10,999 nucleotides of DNA from assembly GCA_003661185.1 (NCBI GenBank), contig QMVQ01000034.1, positions 1-10,999 of the forward strand. Direction: 5' to 3'. Position 1 is the first letter of the stretch. Each line of letters opens with the position of its first letter. The notes under the pieces were generated by a model that worked only from the letters and a program-made list of their open reading frames with translations, made no database searches and was not told the origin of the DNA. The DNA is from Candidatus Alkanophagales archaeon. Its GTDB lineage: Archaea; Halobacteriota; Syntropharchaeia; Alkanophagales; B39-G2. Below are positions 1-6,718 of the stretch, piece by piece. Made by a program: the position numbers and the translations under genes.

Positions 1-8
1 CCCTCCAT
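1..8 (-). CDS. Start of an unidentified gene cut by the left edge
   Basis: On the minus strand, 19 bases after the fni stop, an ATG at 8-6 is preceded by a GGAGG Shine-Dalgarno sequence (plus positions 16-20) with 7-base spacing. It reads Met-Glu before the window ends. The tight spacing suggests translation from the same transcript as fni. In methanogens fni is often followed by an RNase J-like beta-CASP nuclease gene and a prenyl diphosphate synthase gene. That is only contextual inference, because two codons cannot identify the product. Confidence 0.45.
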
Positions 9-27
9 ACTCGTGCCTCCACAACTC

Positions 28-1110
28 TTATTTCTCCCTAACCTTTTGGATTCTTCTTAAAAAGCCTCTCTGCTCAAGGATTTCTTTAGTCTTTCCAGTA
101 ACAACGACTTCCGCCCTTTTCAACCCTTCAACGTCGCTGCTGCCGCACAGGAACATTATGACCCTTAATTCCTCAGCCATAGTCTCCAAAGCCTTTTTAA
201 CTTCCTCAGCGTCTCGCATCGCCGGTTTCACGAAAGGAAGTGCCGCACTACAAACGTCGGCGCCCAGAGCCAAGCTCTTTGCGATTTCGAGCCCGGAGCG
301 TATCCCGCCAGTCGCAATTATTGGCAGCGGCAGGCTGCTGCACTCCACTATGCTCACCGGAGTCGGAATCCCCCAGTTCCAGAGCAATCTCCCAAGCCGC
401 TCCGCCAACTCGTCTCTCTCTTGCATCGCCCTGTAAACCTCGACAGCTGCCCAACTCGTCCCGCCGAGCCCGCCGACGTCTATTGCGGAGACGCCTGCCT
501 CGAAGAGCTTCTTGGCGGTGCCGTAGGACATGCCGGCACCCGTCTCCTTCCCAATCACCGGGACTTTGAGCGAGGCGCATGCCTCTTTTATTGCAAGAAG
601 GCAGCCCCGGGCGTTCGTCTCACCTTCTGGCTGTATGGCCTCCTGCAAGAAGTTCAGATGTATGGCGACGGCGTCCGCATCTATCATATCGATAATCTTC
701 TCGACGCCCTCTACACCAAACTCCTTTAGTTGCAAAACGCCGATGTTCGCATATATGAAAGTCGTAGGCGCAGCGTCCCTAACGATGCGGAAGGAATCCT
801 CCTGAGAGGGGTCTTCGAGGGCTGCTCGTTGCGAGCCGACGCCCATGCCGACGTGTAGTTCCTCGGCGGCAGTTGCAAGTGCCTCGTTTATCCGCTTCGT
901 TTCGGGATGCCCGCCCGTCATCGCCGCTATCATCATAGGAAAGCTGAGTTTGAAGCCGAGGAATTCGACGCTCGTGTCAATTCCGTCCTTATCAACCTCA
1001 GGAAGTGCCACATGCACCAAATGCACGTCGTCAAAGTAATTACGCTCCGCTTCCACGTCCTTCTCGGCACACAAGAGCAAATGTTCTATTTTTCTCTTCG
1101 AAGTTCTCAT
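28..1110 (-). CDS. fni: Isopentenyl-diphosphate delta-isomerase, type 2 (FMN-dependent)
   Basis: Interconverts isopentenyl and dimethylallyl diphosphate in the cytoplasm, using reduced FMN and Mg2+. It supplies the starter for archaeal ether-lipid isoprenoids. The 360-residue length is normal for the family. Visible motifs are MTGG (64-67), the phosphate/FMN loop GVGSQR (90-95), HLNFLQ (151-156) with the downstream Gln160 region that carries the metal-binding Gln, GKETG (187-191), DVGGLGGTSWAAVE (211-224), and the TIM-barrel FMN-phosphate motifs ATGGIRSG (266-273) and ALGAD (281-285). Fni is the usual isomerase in archaea. It is the last complete gene of the minus-strand block, 73 bases after the phosphodiesterase gene. 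GAGAGGG abuts the ATG, too close for a good ribosome site, so a short-leader transcript from its own promoter is possible. Confidence 0.97.
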   Translation of the reverse strand: MRTSKRKIEHLLLCAEKDVEAERNYFDDVHLVHVALPEVDKDGIDTSVEFLGFKLSFPMMIAAMTGGHPETKRINEALATAAEELHVGMGVGSQRAALEDPSQEDSFRIVRDAAPTTFIYANIGVLQLKEFGVEGVEKIIDMIDADAVAIHLNFLQEAIQPEGETNARGCLLAIKEACASLKVPVIGKETGAGMSYGTAKKLFEAGVSAIDVGGLGGTSWAAVEVYRAMQERDELAERLGRLLWNWGIPTPVSIVECSSLPLPIIATGGIRSGLEIAKSLALGADVCSAALPFVKPAMRDAEEVKKALETMAEELRVIMFLCGSSDVEGLKRAEVVVTGKTKEILEQRGFLRRIQKVREK

Positions 1111-1143
1111 CCCTCTCGCCCAGATTAAAACATGGGCCTCGTG

Positions 1144-1158
1144 TTGTATATTCCTTAA
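1144..1158 (-). promoter_or_regulatory. Candidate TATA box for fni
   Basis: On the minus strand the gap upstream of fni reads AAGGAATATACA, a weak archaeal BRE/TATA-like element about 35-45 bases before the ATG. A start about 25 bases downstream would give a leader of roughly 10-20 bases. Read-through from the phosphodiesterase gene is equally possible. Confidence 0.35.
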
Positions 1159-1183
1159 TCTTAACCTACTTGAACTTTCGCAA

Positions 1184-1669
1184 TCAAAGCTCCCGCAGCT
1201 CAGCCTTCAGTTTTTCAACGTCGAGCAGTGCAACAGTCTTTTTGCCCGAAAGCCAGCCGCCGCACTCCCCTGGATTCAGCACGAGCCGCCCCCCCATTTT
1301 CTTAATATCCGGCTGGTGGGTATGCCCATAAATGACGATGTCATAAGTCCCCGTAAGCGCGCTCACTATTTGTGGCTTATGTGTCATGACGACGCTTTTC
1401 CCCTCTAATTTCAGCTCGTAAGGGTCTTCGTGCAGTTCCCCAACGCCGGCGCCCTCAAACCGCTCTTTTAAAAGGAGTTTGTCGCCGTCGTTGTTCCCGA
1501 AGATTCCGATGAGCTCTGCGTTGAGCTCGCCGAATGGCTTTGCGGTGAAAGGCGCTACGAAGTCCCCAGCATGCAAGACTAAAGCTACGCCCTCGGCATT
1601 AAAAAGTTTCACGGCCTTCTTTATCGCATCAAGATTGTCATGCGTATCTGAAATTACGCCAACCCTCAA
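1184..1669 (-). CDS. YfcE/MJ0936-family metallophosphoesterase
   Basis: A small single-domain (161 aa) calcineurin-like phosphodiesterase. Family members hydrolyse phosphodiester bonds with two divalent metals; the physiological substrate is unknown. All metal-binding motifs are present: SDTHDN (7-12, with Asp8 and His10), GD (35-36), GNND (58-61), His97 in MTHK, and GHTHQPD (115-121). NPGE follows at 132-135. The start is a TTG at 1669, chosen because the frame closely fits the family N terminus (RVGVISDTH) and a GGGAGGAG ribosome site lies just upstream; no ATG or GTG gives a better start. It lies 40 bases after the small zinc-ribbon gene and 73 bases before fni, all on one strand, so it is probably cotranscribed with nearby genes. 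Nothing in the context reveals its substrate. Confidence 0.92.
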   Translation of the reverse strand: MRVGVISDTHDNLDAIKKAVKLFNAEGVALVLHAGDFVAPFTAKPFGELNAELIGIFGNNDGDKLLLKERFEGAGVGELHEDPYELKLEGKSVVMTHKPQIVSALTGTYDIVIYGHTHQPDIKKMGGRLVLNPGECGGWLSGKKTVALLDVEKLKAELREL

Positions 1670-1709
1670 TTAACACTCCTCCCGCCAAAAATAAACCAGC
1701 GGCGGCGCC

Positions 1710-1835
1710 CTACATACAGAATCTCTGTCCGAGTTCCAGCTCCTCCTCAGCGTAACAGTCCTCGCACAGGGTTCTGTCGCCCCGCCGCCGCGCCTTCTTC
1801 TCTTCAATCTCCGCACCGCAAGCCTCACACTTCAT
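1710..1835 (-). CDS. 41-residue zinc-ribbon protein
   Basis: A short reading frame on the minus strand begins MKCEACGAEIEEKKARRRGD and ends FCM-stop. It has two Cys pairs, CEAC (3-6) and CEDC (24-27), the spacing of a four-cysteine zinc ribbon. Basic residues (KKARRR) lie between the pairs, and an acidic stretch (EEELE) follows the second. An additional Cys40 sits near the C terminus. The gene starts 14 bases after the Nfu-like gene stops and ends 40 bases before the phosphodiesterase ribosome site region, so it fits exactly between its neighbours in an apparent operon. I do not recognise a characterised family. Nucleic-acid or protein binding through zinc is an inference from the ribbon. The paired cysteines, the tight packing and the otherwise empty gap support a real gene. 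Confidence 0.75.
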   Translation of the reverse strand: MKCEACGAEIEEKKARRRGDRTLCEDCYAEEELELGQRFCM

Positions 1836-1849
1836 AGATGCCTAAGCCC

Positions 1850-2107
1850 CTAAATCCTTCTCGCACCGAAGACGTCCCTGAAGTCCCGGACCGCCTCCAC
1901 CCTCTTAACCTCGGGCACATGCTTCTTGAGCGTCGCTTCCACGAAGTTCACGAGCGTCATCTGGCTGAAGGGGCAGCCTGCGCAGGCGCCGCCGAGCCGC
2001 ACCTTGACAACGCCGTCCTCCACAGAGACAAGCTCTATGAAGCCCCCCTCCATTGCCAGCGCCGGCTTTATCTGCGTCTCTATTATCTCTTTCACCTTGT
2101 CGAACAT
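1850..2107 (-). CDS. Nfu/NifU C-terminal-domain Fe-S scaffold protein
   Basis: An 85-residue stand-alone Nfu domain. These proteins hold and pass on Fe-S clusters, usually as a dimer bridging a [4Fe-4S] cluster through the CxxC motif. The diagnostic core GGACAGCPFSQMTL lies at residues 39-52, with Cys42 and Cys45. It is preceded by the usual helix (VKEIIETQIKPALAMEGG) and followed by the helix VEATLKKHVPEV. No N-terminal NifU/IscU scaffold domain or extra domain is attached. A ribosome site (GAGGTGG) precedes the ATG, and a good TATA box lies further upstream, so this gene probably heads the operon with the zinc-ribbon protein and the phosphodiesterase. Fe-S delivery to the abundant Fe-S enzymes of a methanogen-type archaeon is a reasonable but unproven role. 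Confidence 0.93.
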   Translation of the reverse strand: MFDKVKEIIETQIKPALAMEGGFIELVSVEDGVVKVRLGGACAGCPFSQMTLVNFVEATLKKHVPEVKRVEAVRDFRDVFGARRI

Positions 2108-2148
2108 TTGACCACCTCAAAGGTTTGATGGGAGGATTGCGCCGAACG

Positions 2149-2160
2149 AATATAAAACTT
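2149..2160 (-). promoter_or_regulatory. TATA box for the Nfu-like gene
   Basis: On the minus strand AAGTTTTATATTCG sits about 45-50 bases before the ATG. Initiation about 25 bases downstream would give a leader of roughly 20 bases that includes the GAGGTGG ribosome site. Confidence 0.6.
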
Positions 2161-2181
2161 GCGGACGCTCAAACCGCATAA

Positions 2182-2200
2182 GTAAGGAAAAAAGTGGAAT
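2182..2200 (-). terminator. Candidate U-tract terminator after mtd
   Basis: About 15-30 bases after the mtd stop the minus strand reads ACTTTTTTCCTTACTT. Archaeal polymerases terminate readily at such U-rich runs without a strong hairpin. It lies just before the TATA box of the next gene, consistent with separate transcription units. Confidence 0.45.
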
Positions 2201-2211
2201 TGCCGTCTCAA

Positions 2212-3051
2212 TTACGCAGGTCTCTCCAGCAGCTTCCGCTTCTTCAAGATTTCTCCGCTCCTTGCGTGCGGCGTGCGCAAGAGGCTGTCGCCGTATTTCT
2301 CGATTTCGTAGGCTTCATCCGCAAGGAGCGCTGCGTAGCGCATAACCTCGTGGGCGGCGGCGCACATCGGCACGTAACGCTCCGCCTCCTTGACGACAAA
2401 GCACGCCTGCACGTTTATATCCGCGACCTTCTCGGCGATGCTGTAAGCCGCAAATGCTTTCGCCGCCGCATACGGATTCGCGAAGCTCGCACGGCTCACG
2501 ACGGTCTCCGCATTCGCTATTATCTGCGGGAGCGTCGGCGTCTCGCCTTTCTTTATCTGCTCGATGACGGCGTCGAGCTCCTCCTGCACGAGCCTGACGG
2601 CGCCACAAACGCTCAAGACCTTAAGGACATCGGCGTTGAAAAGGCTCATCTCCACAGGGTCGAGGAACTGCCTGCGGGCGCCAATCATCGGGTCGCCAGT
2701 CAGGATTATGTAGCCAAAGCCGTCGTTTTTGAGCTCCTCCACAGCTTTTTTGCCGGGAGCGTCGGAGATGACGATGCATGGCTTCCCACCTTCCTTCACG
2801 AGGTCTCTCGCCTTCTTAGGTCCGGGAAGTGCGGCATTCGGGCTTATCACGACTGCGAAATCGGGATCAAGCTGCAAGAGCGCCTTCGCAGCGCTTTCTG
2901 CGTGTGCTGCCGTCATTTTCGCGCCGCTCGCCACCACACAGGCATCCACGTCCTCACGGTCGGCACGCTCGTCGAGAACGAGGTCCACGATTCTTGACAT
3001 CCCGATGTTCCCTATCTTCACAAACCCTACCTTCACAACCTCCTTCGCCAA
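2212..3051 (-). CDS. mtd: F420-dependent methylene-tetrahydromethanopterin dehydrogenase
   Basis: Catalyses the reversible F420-dependent step between methenyl- and methylene-H4MPT in the cytoplasmic C1 pathway (reductive in methanogenesis, oxidative in reverse methanogenesis). The 279-residue length is normal. Family motifs in order are KIGNIGMS (12-19), LDERADRED (26-34), SGAKM (42-46), SPNAALPGPKKARD (70-83), LTGDPMIGARRQFLDP (117-132) and NPYAAAKAF (192-200). Most Mtd proteins have Cys in the position of Ile13 (KCGNIG), so this is a mild variant. The start is ambiguous: TTG at 3051 has GGTGAG upstream at good spacing, while a GTG at 3036 would give the more typical N terminus but sits only 2 bases after GGAGG. 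A strong TATA box and a short leader suggest high expression. This gene is the best indicator of the host's metabolism. Confidence 0.97.
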   Translation of the reverse strand: MAKEVVKVGFVKIGNIGMSRIVDLVLDERADREDVDACVVASGAKMTAAHAESAAKALLQLDPDFAVVISPNAALPGPKKARDLVKEGGKPCIVISDAPGKKAVEELKNDGFGYIILTGDPMIGARRQFLDPVEMSLFNADVLKVLSVCGAVRLVQEELDAVIEQIKKGETPTLPQIIANAETVVSRASFANPYAAAKAFAAYSIAEKVADINVQACFVVKEAERYVPMCAAAHEVMRYAALLADEAYEIEKYGDSLLRTPHARSGEILKKRKLLERPA

Positions 3052-3084
3052 AGCTCCTCACCCGAAAAGCCATACCCCCTTTGT

Positions 3085-3097
3085 TCTTTTATATTTT
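3085..3097 (-). promoter_or_regulatory. Strong TATA box for mtd
   Basis: The minus strand reads AAAAATATAAAAGAAC about 35-45 bases upstream of the TTG start, close to the archaeal TATA consensus. The predicted start near 3060-3065 leaves a leader of about 10-15 bases that includes the GGTGAGGAG ribosome site. Confidence 0.7.
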
Positions 3098-3237
3098 TCT
3101 TTTACTTTAAGGAAAGGCTCGGGAAACGCCCCAAAGCTGGCTAAACGTTTTCTGCTCGGATTTATCCGCTTTCGCCTAAGGCTGCGCGTGCTTACTATTG
3201 TCTTGCAACTCCGACATTTGAGGTATTTCCCTGCTGC

Positions 3238-3290
3238 GAGAGACTCCATCATGTAATAAGGCGCTCACATCGTGAGCGGCGAGTCCTCTC
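3238..3290. repeat. Nested inverted repeat (53-base structured element)
   Basis: The inner stem CGCTCAC (3262-3268) pairs perfectly with GTGAGCG (3272-3278) across a 3-base loop. An outer stem GAGAG-ACTC (3238-3246) pairs with GAGT-C-CTCTC (3281-3290) with one bulged C. On the plus strand a pyrimidine-rich run (TCTTCATTTTCTT) follows. It could be a terminator-like structure, an operator region for either divergent gene, or a small RNA; the sequence does not decide. Confidence 0.5.
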
Positions 3291-3361
3291 TTCATTTTCT
3301 TACACGCCGTTACCCAAACAGTTTTTAAGAATGGGGGCATAGGAGTGGTCAGGGGAGAGGC

Positions 3362-4015
3362 GTGCTTTCGTATTTATATGAGAAGTGGCTCCTGAGGCAC
3401 ATCTTGCGGGCGGGTATTACTGTGCGACATATAATTCTGATAATAGATGAGAGTGACCTCCTCGTCTCCAGAGAGGCGGTAAAAAAGCTGGCGAGCTTCG
3501 TGCGGTGGTGCTCAGCTCTCGGCATAGAAACTGTCGGCATCTACGTAAGCATCGCAAAGGAGCTCGGCGGAGAAATCATCGAGGCGACGAGCGAGCTGCT
3601 ATTTGAAAAAATTTCAAAAGCTCTCAGCAGAGAGAGTGCCTCCATCGAGATATATACGGCAAAAAGCACAAAATTGCTGAGGGGCGACGCTGCGATGCGG
3701 GTGTGCGTTTCCATAGGCTTCGGCGGAAGGAGTGAGCTTACAGAGGCGATAAGGAGGATATGCATGCGGGTGCAGGATGGCGAGATCGAACCTGAGGAGA
3801 TCAACGAGAAAAAGATAGAAAGCGAGCTCGTCTTCAGGCTCGAGCCCGACCTGATAATCCGGTCAGGCGGCGCCAAGCTCACCGACTTCCTCATCTGGCA
3901 GTCCGTCTACAGCGAGTTTTATTTCACGGACGTTAATTGGCGAAACTTCAGGAAAATTGACCTACTACGGGCAATCCGGGACTTCCAGAAGCGGGAGAGG
4001 AGGTTTGGCACTTAG
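3362..4015 (+). CDS. Divergent cis-prenyltransferase (UppS/DHDDS-family) homologue lacking the P-loop motif
   Basis: Active family members extend farnesyl or geranylgeranyl diphosphate with cis-isoprene units to make the lipid carrier for glycosylation. At 217 aa it is somewhat short. The C-terminal half is clearly of this family: GFGGRSEL (119-126), EPDLIIRSGG (161-170), TDFLIWQSVYSEFYFTD (174-190) and a terminal RERRFG (211-216). The N terminus keeps the family-like YLYEKWLLRHI and RHIILIID (22-29), so Asp29 lines up with the catalytic Asp. The following G-N-R-R, which binds the diphosphate, is replaced by ESDL, and the usual S-x-E-N region reads YVSIAKEL. This resembles the non-catalytic subunits (NgBR/Nus1 type) of heteromeric enzymes; that role is inference. 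It starts at GTG 3362 after GGGGAGAGG. A 30-base gap leads into the next gene. Confidence 0.88.
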   Translation: MLSYLYEKWLLRHILRAGITVRHIILIIDESDLLVSREAVKKLASFVRWCSALGIETVGIYVSIAKELGGEIIEATSELLFEKISKALSRESASIEIYTAKSTKLLRGDAAMRVCVSIGFGGRSELTEAIRRICMRVQDGEIEPEEINEKKIESELVFRLEPDLIIRSGGAKLTDFLIWQSVYSEFYFTDVNWRNFRKIDLLRAIRDFQKRERRFGT

Positions 4016-4045
4016 CTTGGCTTAGATAAATGTGAGGGGGAACAC

Positions 4046-4348
4046 ATGGTGGAAGTGCTGAAGTATGTGGGGCAAAGAGTGATATGGCGGGATGATAAGG
4101 GCATGCCGAGGCAGGTATTGAAGTGCTTCATCAAGAAGGGTGAATACGGTGCCTTCATCTCCATAGAGCGCCATTGGGTCCAGAAGGTCGAAAGCGGAGA
4201 AGTAAAAGAGACGAAATGGGCGGGCTGGTCCATAAACTTCCCATACGACAAAAATCGAGCACTAACCCTCTTAAAATCCATAAATGAGCTTTTGGAGGAA
4301 GTTTTCCCTGGAGACATCCCAGAGAGCTACGACTTTGAATTTGATTAG
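4046..4348 (+). CDS. Unrecognised 100-residue protein
   Basis: I do not recognise the family. The ATG has a good ribosome site (GTGAGGGG, 5-6 bases upstream), and the frame sits 30 bases after the cis-prenyltransferase homologue, so it is very likely a real, cotranscribed gene. There is no signal peptide, membrane segment or cysteine pair; the only Cys is at 27. The pattern suggests an N-terminal beta-rich part (VGQRVIWRDD, QVLKCFIKKGEYGAFISIERHWV), a lysine/glutamate-rich turn, WAGWSINFPYD, then a helix (NRALTLLKSINELLEEVF) and an acidic tail (ESYDFEFD). The layout of beta strands followed by a helix loosely recalls small nucleic-acid-binding folds, but no motif supports that. Function unknown. 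Confidence 0.8.
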   Translation: MVEVLKYVGQRVIWRDDKGMPRQVLKCFIKKGEYGAFISIERHWVQKVESGEVKETKWAGWSINFPYDKNRALTLLKSINELLEEVFPGDIPESYDFEFD

Positions 4349-4386
4349 CTTCGTTGCGGCTCGTGGCAGCACCTCTGCGTCCCGTA

Positions 4387-4398
4387 ACATTAATTAAG
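4387..4398 (+). promoter_or_regulatory. Candidate TATA box for the regulator-proS unit
   Basis: The AT-rich ACATTAATTAAG lies about 40 bases before the regulator ATG in an otherwise GC-rich 85-base gap. It is a plausible but not strong TATA element. Confidence 0.35.
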
Positions 4399-4433
4399 TG
4401 CGTTGCTTAAGAGTAGCAGAGCGGGGAGGTAGG

Positions 4434-5234
4434 ATGGCGGTTGCAAAAATCCTCCAGAATAAAAGGATGAGTAGCAAGTTTCAGATACTCGTAGAAATAG
4501 CGGCGAACCAACCAAACGTGAAGCAACGAGATATCGCGGCGAAGCTCAACATCACGCCGCAAGCTGTCTCAGAATACGTCAAGGAATTAATAGAGGAGGG
4601 CATGGTGGCGACGGACGGACGTGGCAAATACCGGGTGACGAAGGAGGGAGTCGACTTCATACTGAGGATGACAAACGAGCTTGAAGAATACTCCTCGTAT
4701 ATCAACAACATCATAACCAACATCTCCGTCTGGGCGGCGGTCGCCGACGACGACCTGAAAAAGGGCGAGGGCGTCAGCCTGCGGATGAAAGATGGCATCC
4801 TTTATGCGTGCAAAATCGAAGGGGGCGAAGAGGCAGAGGCGAGAGCGGTCTGCATATCCGATGCGAGACGCGGCGAGGATGTCGGCATCACAGACATAAA
4901 AGGCATGATTGCGCTCGAACTTGGGAAAATAACGGTGTGTATTGTCCCAAGGATACAAAACGGCGGCTCCAAGAAGGTGGATTTAGGACGCTTAAAACAA
5001 GCAGTAAAGAAAAGCAAGCTCGTGGGCGTCATCGGCATAGAGGCGTTGGTGGCGCTCTCTCGCATAAACAGGAAGCCCGACATCATCCATGGGACCAAAG
5101 AAGCGACAATCGAGGCATCATCAAAAGGGCTCCCGCTCACGGTCGTGTGCGTCGAGGACGAGATTCCGTCGCTCCTTCACAGGCTGGAGGGCGAGGGGCT
5201 TAGCTACGAGCTTCTTGACTTGCGCTTGGCTTAG
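4434..5234 (+). CDS. Winged-helix transcriptional regulator with an archaeal C-terminal domain
   Basis: A 266-residue protein with an N-terminal DNA-binding domain. A helix-turn-helix spans about 30-52 (KQRDIAAKLNITPQAVSEYV), followed by a wing at about 57-73 (MVATDGRGKYRVTKEGVDF), in the style of MarR/ArsR-like archaeal regulators. A linker helix (about 76-100) leads to a C-terminal domain of alternating strands and helices that may sense a ligand. That part has short hydrophobic strands (ITVCIVPR, LVGVIGIEALVAL, LPLTVVCVEDEIPSLL) but no catalytic motif I know. The ATG at 4434 is preferred over the GTG at 4398 because GGGGAGGT lies immediately upstream and the N terminus then begins at the conserved-looking MAVAKILQNK. 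It ends 14 bases before proS, so the two genes are probably cotranscribed. Regulation of proS or of itself is an inference. Confidence 0.85.
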   Translation: MAVAKILQNKRMSSKFQILVEIAANQPNVKQRDIAAKLNITPQAVSEYVKELIEEGMVATDGRGKYRVTKEGVDFILRMTNELEEYSSYINNIITNISVWAAVADDDLKKGEGVSLRMKDGILYACKIEGGEEAEARAVCISDARRGEDVGITDIKGMIALELGKITVCIVPRIQNGGSKKVDLGRLKQAVKKSKLVGVIGIEALVALSRINRKPDIIHGTKEATIEASSKGLPLTVVCVEDEIPSLLHRLEGEGLSYELLDLRLA

Positions 5235-5248
5235 CGGCGGTGACCCTC

Positions 5249-6712
5249 ATGGGCGGTGAGAGAGAGGCAAAGACGATAATCCCAAAGGAAAACTTCAGTG
5301 AGTGGTATAACGAGATTTTGCGGAGAGCGGAAATCATGGATGTCAGGTATCCTGTGAAGGGCTTGTATGTGTGGTTCCCATTTGGTTTTAAGTTGAGAAA
5401 TCTAATATATTCGATATTAAAGTCGTTACTGGACGTCGAACATGACGAAGTCCTCTTCCCAACGTTAATTCCGAAGACGGAGTTCATAAAGGAGGAAAAG
5501 CACATAAAAGGGTTCGAGGATGAGGTTTTCTGGGTGACGAGGGGAGGCGTTGACGAGCTTGACGTGCCGCTGGCGCTGCGCCCAACGTCGGAGACTGCCA
5601 TATACCCGATGTTCAAGGTCTGGATCCGCTCGCATGCCGACCTCCCGCTCCGCATTTACCAAATAGCGAACGTGTTCAGATACGAAACAAAGCACACACG
5701 CCCGCTGGTAAGGCTGAGAGAGGTAACCTCATTTAAGGAGGCACACACCGCACATAGAAACTGGGCGGAGGCGGAGGCGCAAGTAAAAAGAGCTGTATCC
5801 ATTTATCGGCGCTTCTACGACCGTCTCGCTGTCCCCTACATCATCACGAGACGCCCCGACTGGGACAAGTTCCCGGGCGCCGCCTACACCATCGCGTTTG
5901 ACACTATTATGCCCGACGGCAGGACGCTCCAAATCGCCACGATTCACCATTTAGGCACGAACTTCGCACGAACCTTCGACATAAAATATGAGGACGTCGG
6001 CGGCGAGCAGAAATACGTGCACCAGACGTGCTATGGCATATCTGAGCGTTGCGTTGCCGCCGTGATTGCGACGCACGGTGATTCCCACGGGTTAGTGCTG
6101 CCGCCGGAGGTTGCACCGATGCAAATCGTCATCGTCCCCATAATATTCGCAAAGGAGAAAAGGAGTAGGGCGGTGCTGGAGGTGTGCCGCAGCGTCCGCG
6201 CCGCCCTGAAAAGCTCGTTCAGGGTGATTCTGGACGAGAGCGAGGAGCGTCCCGGCGCCAAGTTCTACAAGTGGGAGATGCGAGGCGTGCCACTACGCAT
6301 CGAAATAGGTCCAAGGGACGTTAGCAGGGATGAATGCACGTTCGTGCGCAGAGACACATTTGAACGCTTCACCGTGCCGCTGAGCAACGTCGTCGGCGAG
6401 GCTGAGAAAGCTCTAAGAGACCTCCATGAGAGCATATGGCGGCGTAGCAAGGAGCATTTTTCCTCTAAAATTTTCGACCTCTGCGGAGACGAGCAAGAAG
6501 ACAGAATAAAAGAATGCGTCAAGAAAGGCGTCGTCGTCGTTTTTATGTGCCGCAGCGAAGAATGCGGAGCAGAAGTGAAAGAACGGTTCGATGCGGACGT
6601 CCTTGGCGAGGAAGTGGGCACATGCCTGCTGGATGACGTGGAGGAGCAAACAGGACGGTGCATCATCTGTGGCGCCGAAGGGAGGCGGACTTATATTGCG
6701 AGGACGTATTGA
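5249..6712 (+). CDS. proS: Prolyl-tRNA synthetase, archaeal/eukaryotic type
   Basis: Charges tRNA-Pro with proline in the cytoplasm. From the ATG at 5249 it has 487 residues, normal for the compact archaeal type without the bacterial editing insert. Class II features are LRPTSETAIYPMF (110-122), motif 2 VFRYETKHTRPLVRLRE (142-158) and EAHTAH (164-169), the ATP/proline-site region LQIATIHHLGTNFA (227-240), and motif 3 THGDSHGLVLPPEVAPMQI (275-293). An anticodon-binding domain follows from about 293 (IVIVPIIF). A C-terminal zinc-binding domain carries Cys434, Cys439, Cys459, Cys471 and Cys474, and the protein ends in Tyr, as is typical for this type. A GTG at 5240 is possible, but GGTGA lies 5 bases before the ATG. 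It follows the regulator by 14 bases and precedes the decarboxylase-like gene by 6. Confidence 0.98.
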   Translation: MGGEREAKTIIPKENFSEWYNEILRRAEIMDVRYPVKGLYVWFPFGFKLRNLIYSILKSLLDVEHDEVLFPTLIPKTEFIKEEKHIKGFEDEVFWVTRGGVDELDVPLALRPTSETAIYPMFKVWIRSHADLPLRIYQIANVFRYETKHTRPLVRLREVTSFKEAHTAHRNWAEAEAQVKRAVSIYRRFYDRLAVPYIITRRPDWDKFPGAAYTIAFDTIMPDGRTLQIATIHHLGTNFARTFDIKYEDVGGEQKYVHQTCYGISERCVAAVIATHGDSHGLVLPPEVAPMQIVIVPIIFAKEKRSRAVLEVCRSVRAALKSSFRVILDESEERPGAKFYKWEMRGVPLRIEIGPRDVSRDECTFVRRDTFERFTVPLSNVVGEAEKALRDLHESIWRRSKEHFSSKIFDLCGDEQEDRIKECVKKGVVVVFMCRSEECGAEVKERFDADVLGEEVGTCLLDDVEEQTGRCIICGAEGRRTYIARTY

Positions 6713-6718
6713 TTCACG

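Larger units (their letters stand above)
3052..3361. other. Divergent intergenic region between mtd and the cis-prenyltransferase homologue
   Basis: About 310 bases without a convincing gene. It holds the mtd TATA box on the right-to-left side and a weak TATA-like TTTTTAAGA (3322-3330) for the rightward gene. It also has short palindromes, CGGATTTATCCG (3157-3168) and GCCTAAGGC (near 3174-3182), and a nested hairpin at 3238-3290 annotated separately. A 64-codon minus-strand frame crosses it, but it overlaps the mtd promoter and is not accepted. Confidence 0.6.

Noticed and set aside
2194..2997. 267-codon plus-strand frame opposite mtd
   Set aside because: It is the antisense shadow of a clear mtd gene; the composition (Arg/His/Leu-rich) is typical of such shadows.
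3058..3252. 64-codon minus-strand frame with a CRSC motif upstream of mtd
   Set aside because: It covers the mtd TATA box and the nested hairpin, has no ribosome site, and is rich in Arg/Lys/Ser without family features.
5240..5248. GTG at 5240 as the proS start
   Set aside because: The ATG at 5249 has GGTGA at suitable spacing, while the GTG overlaps that site.
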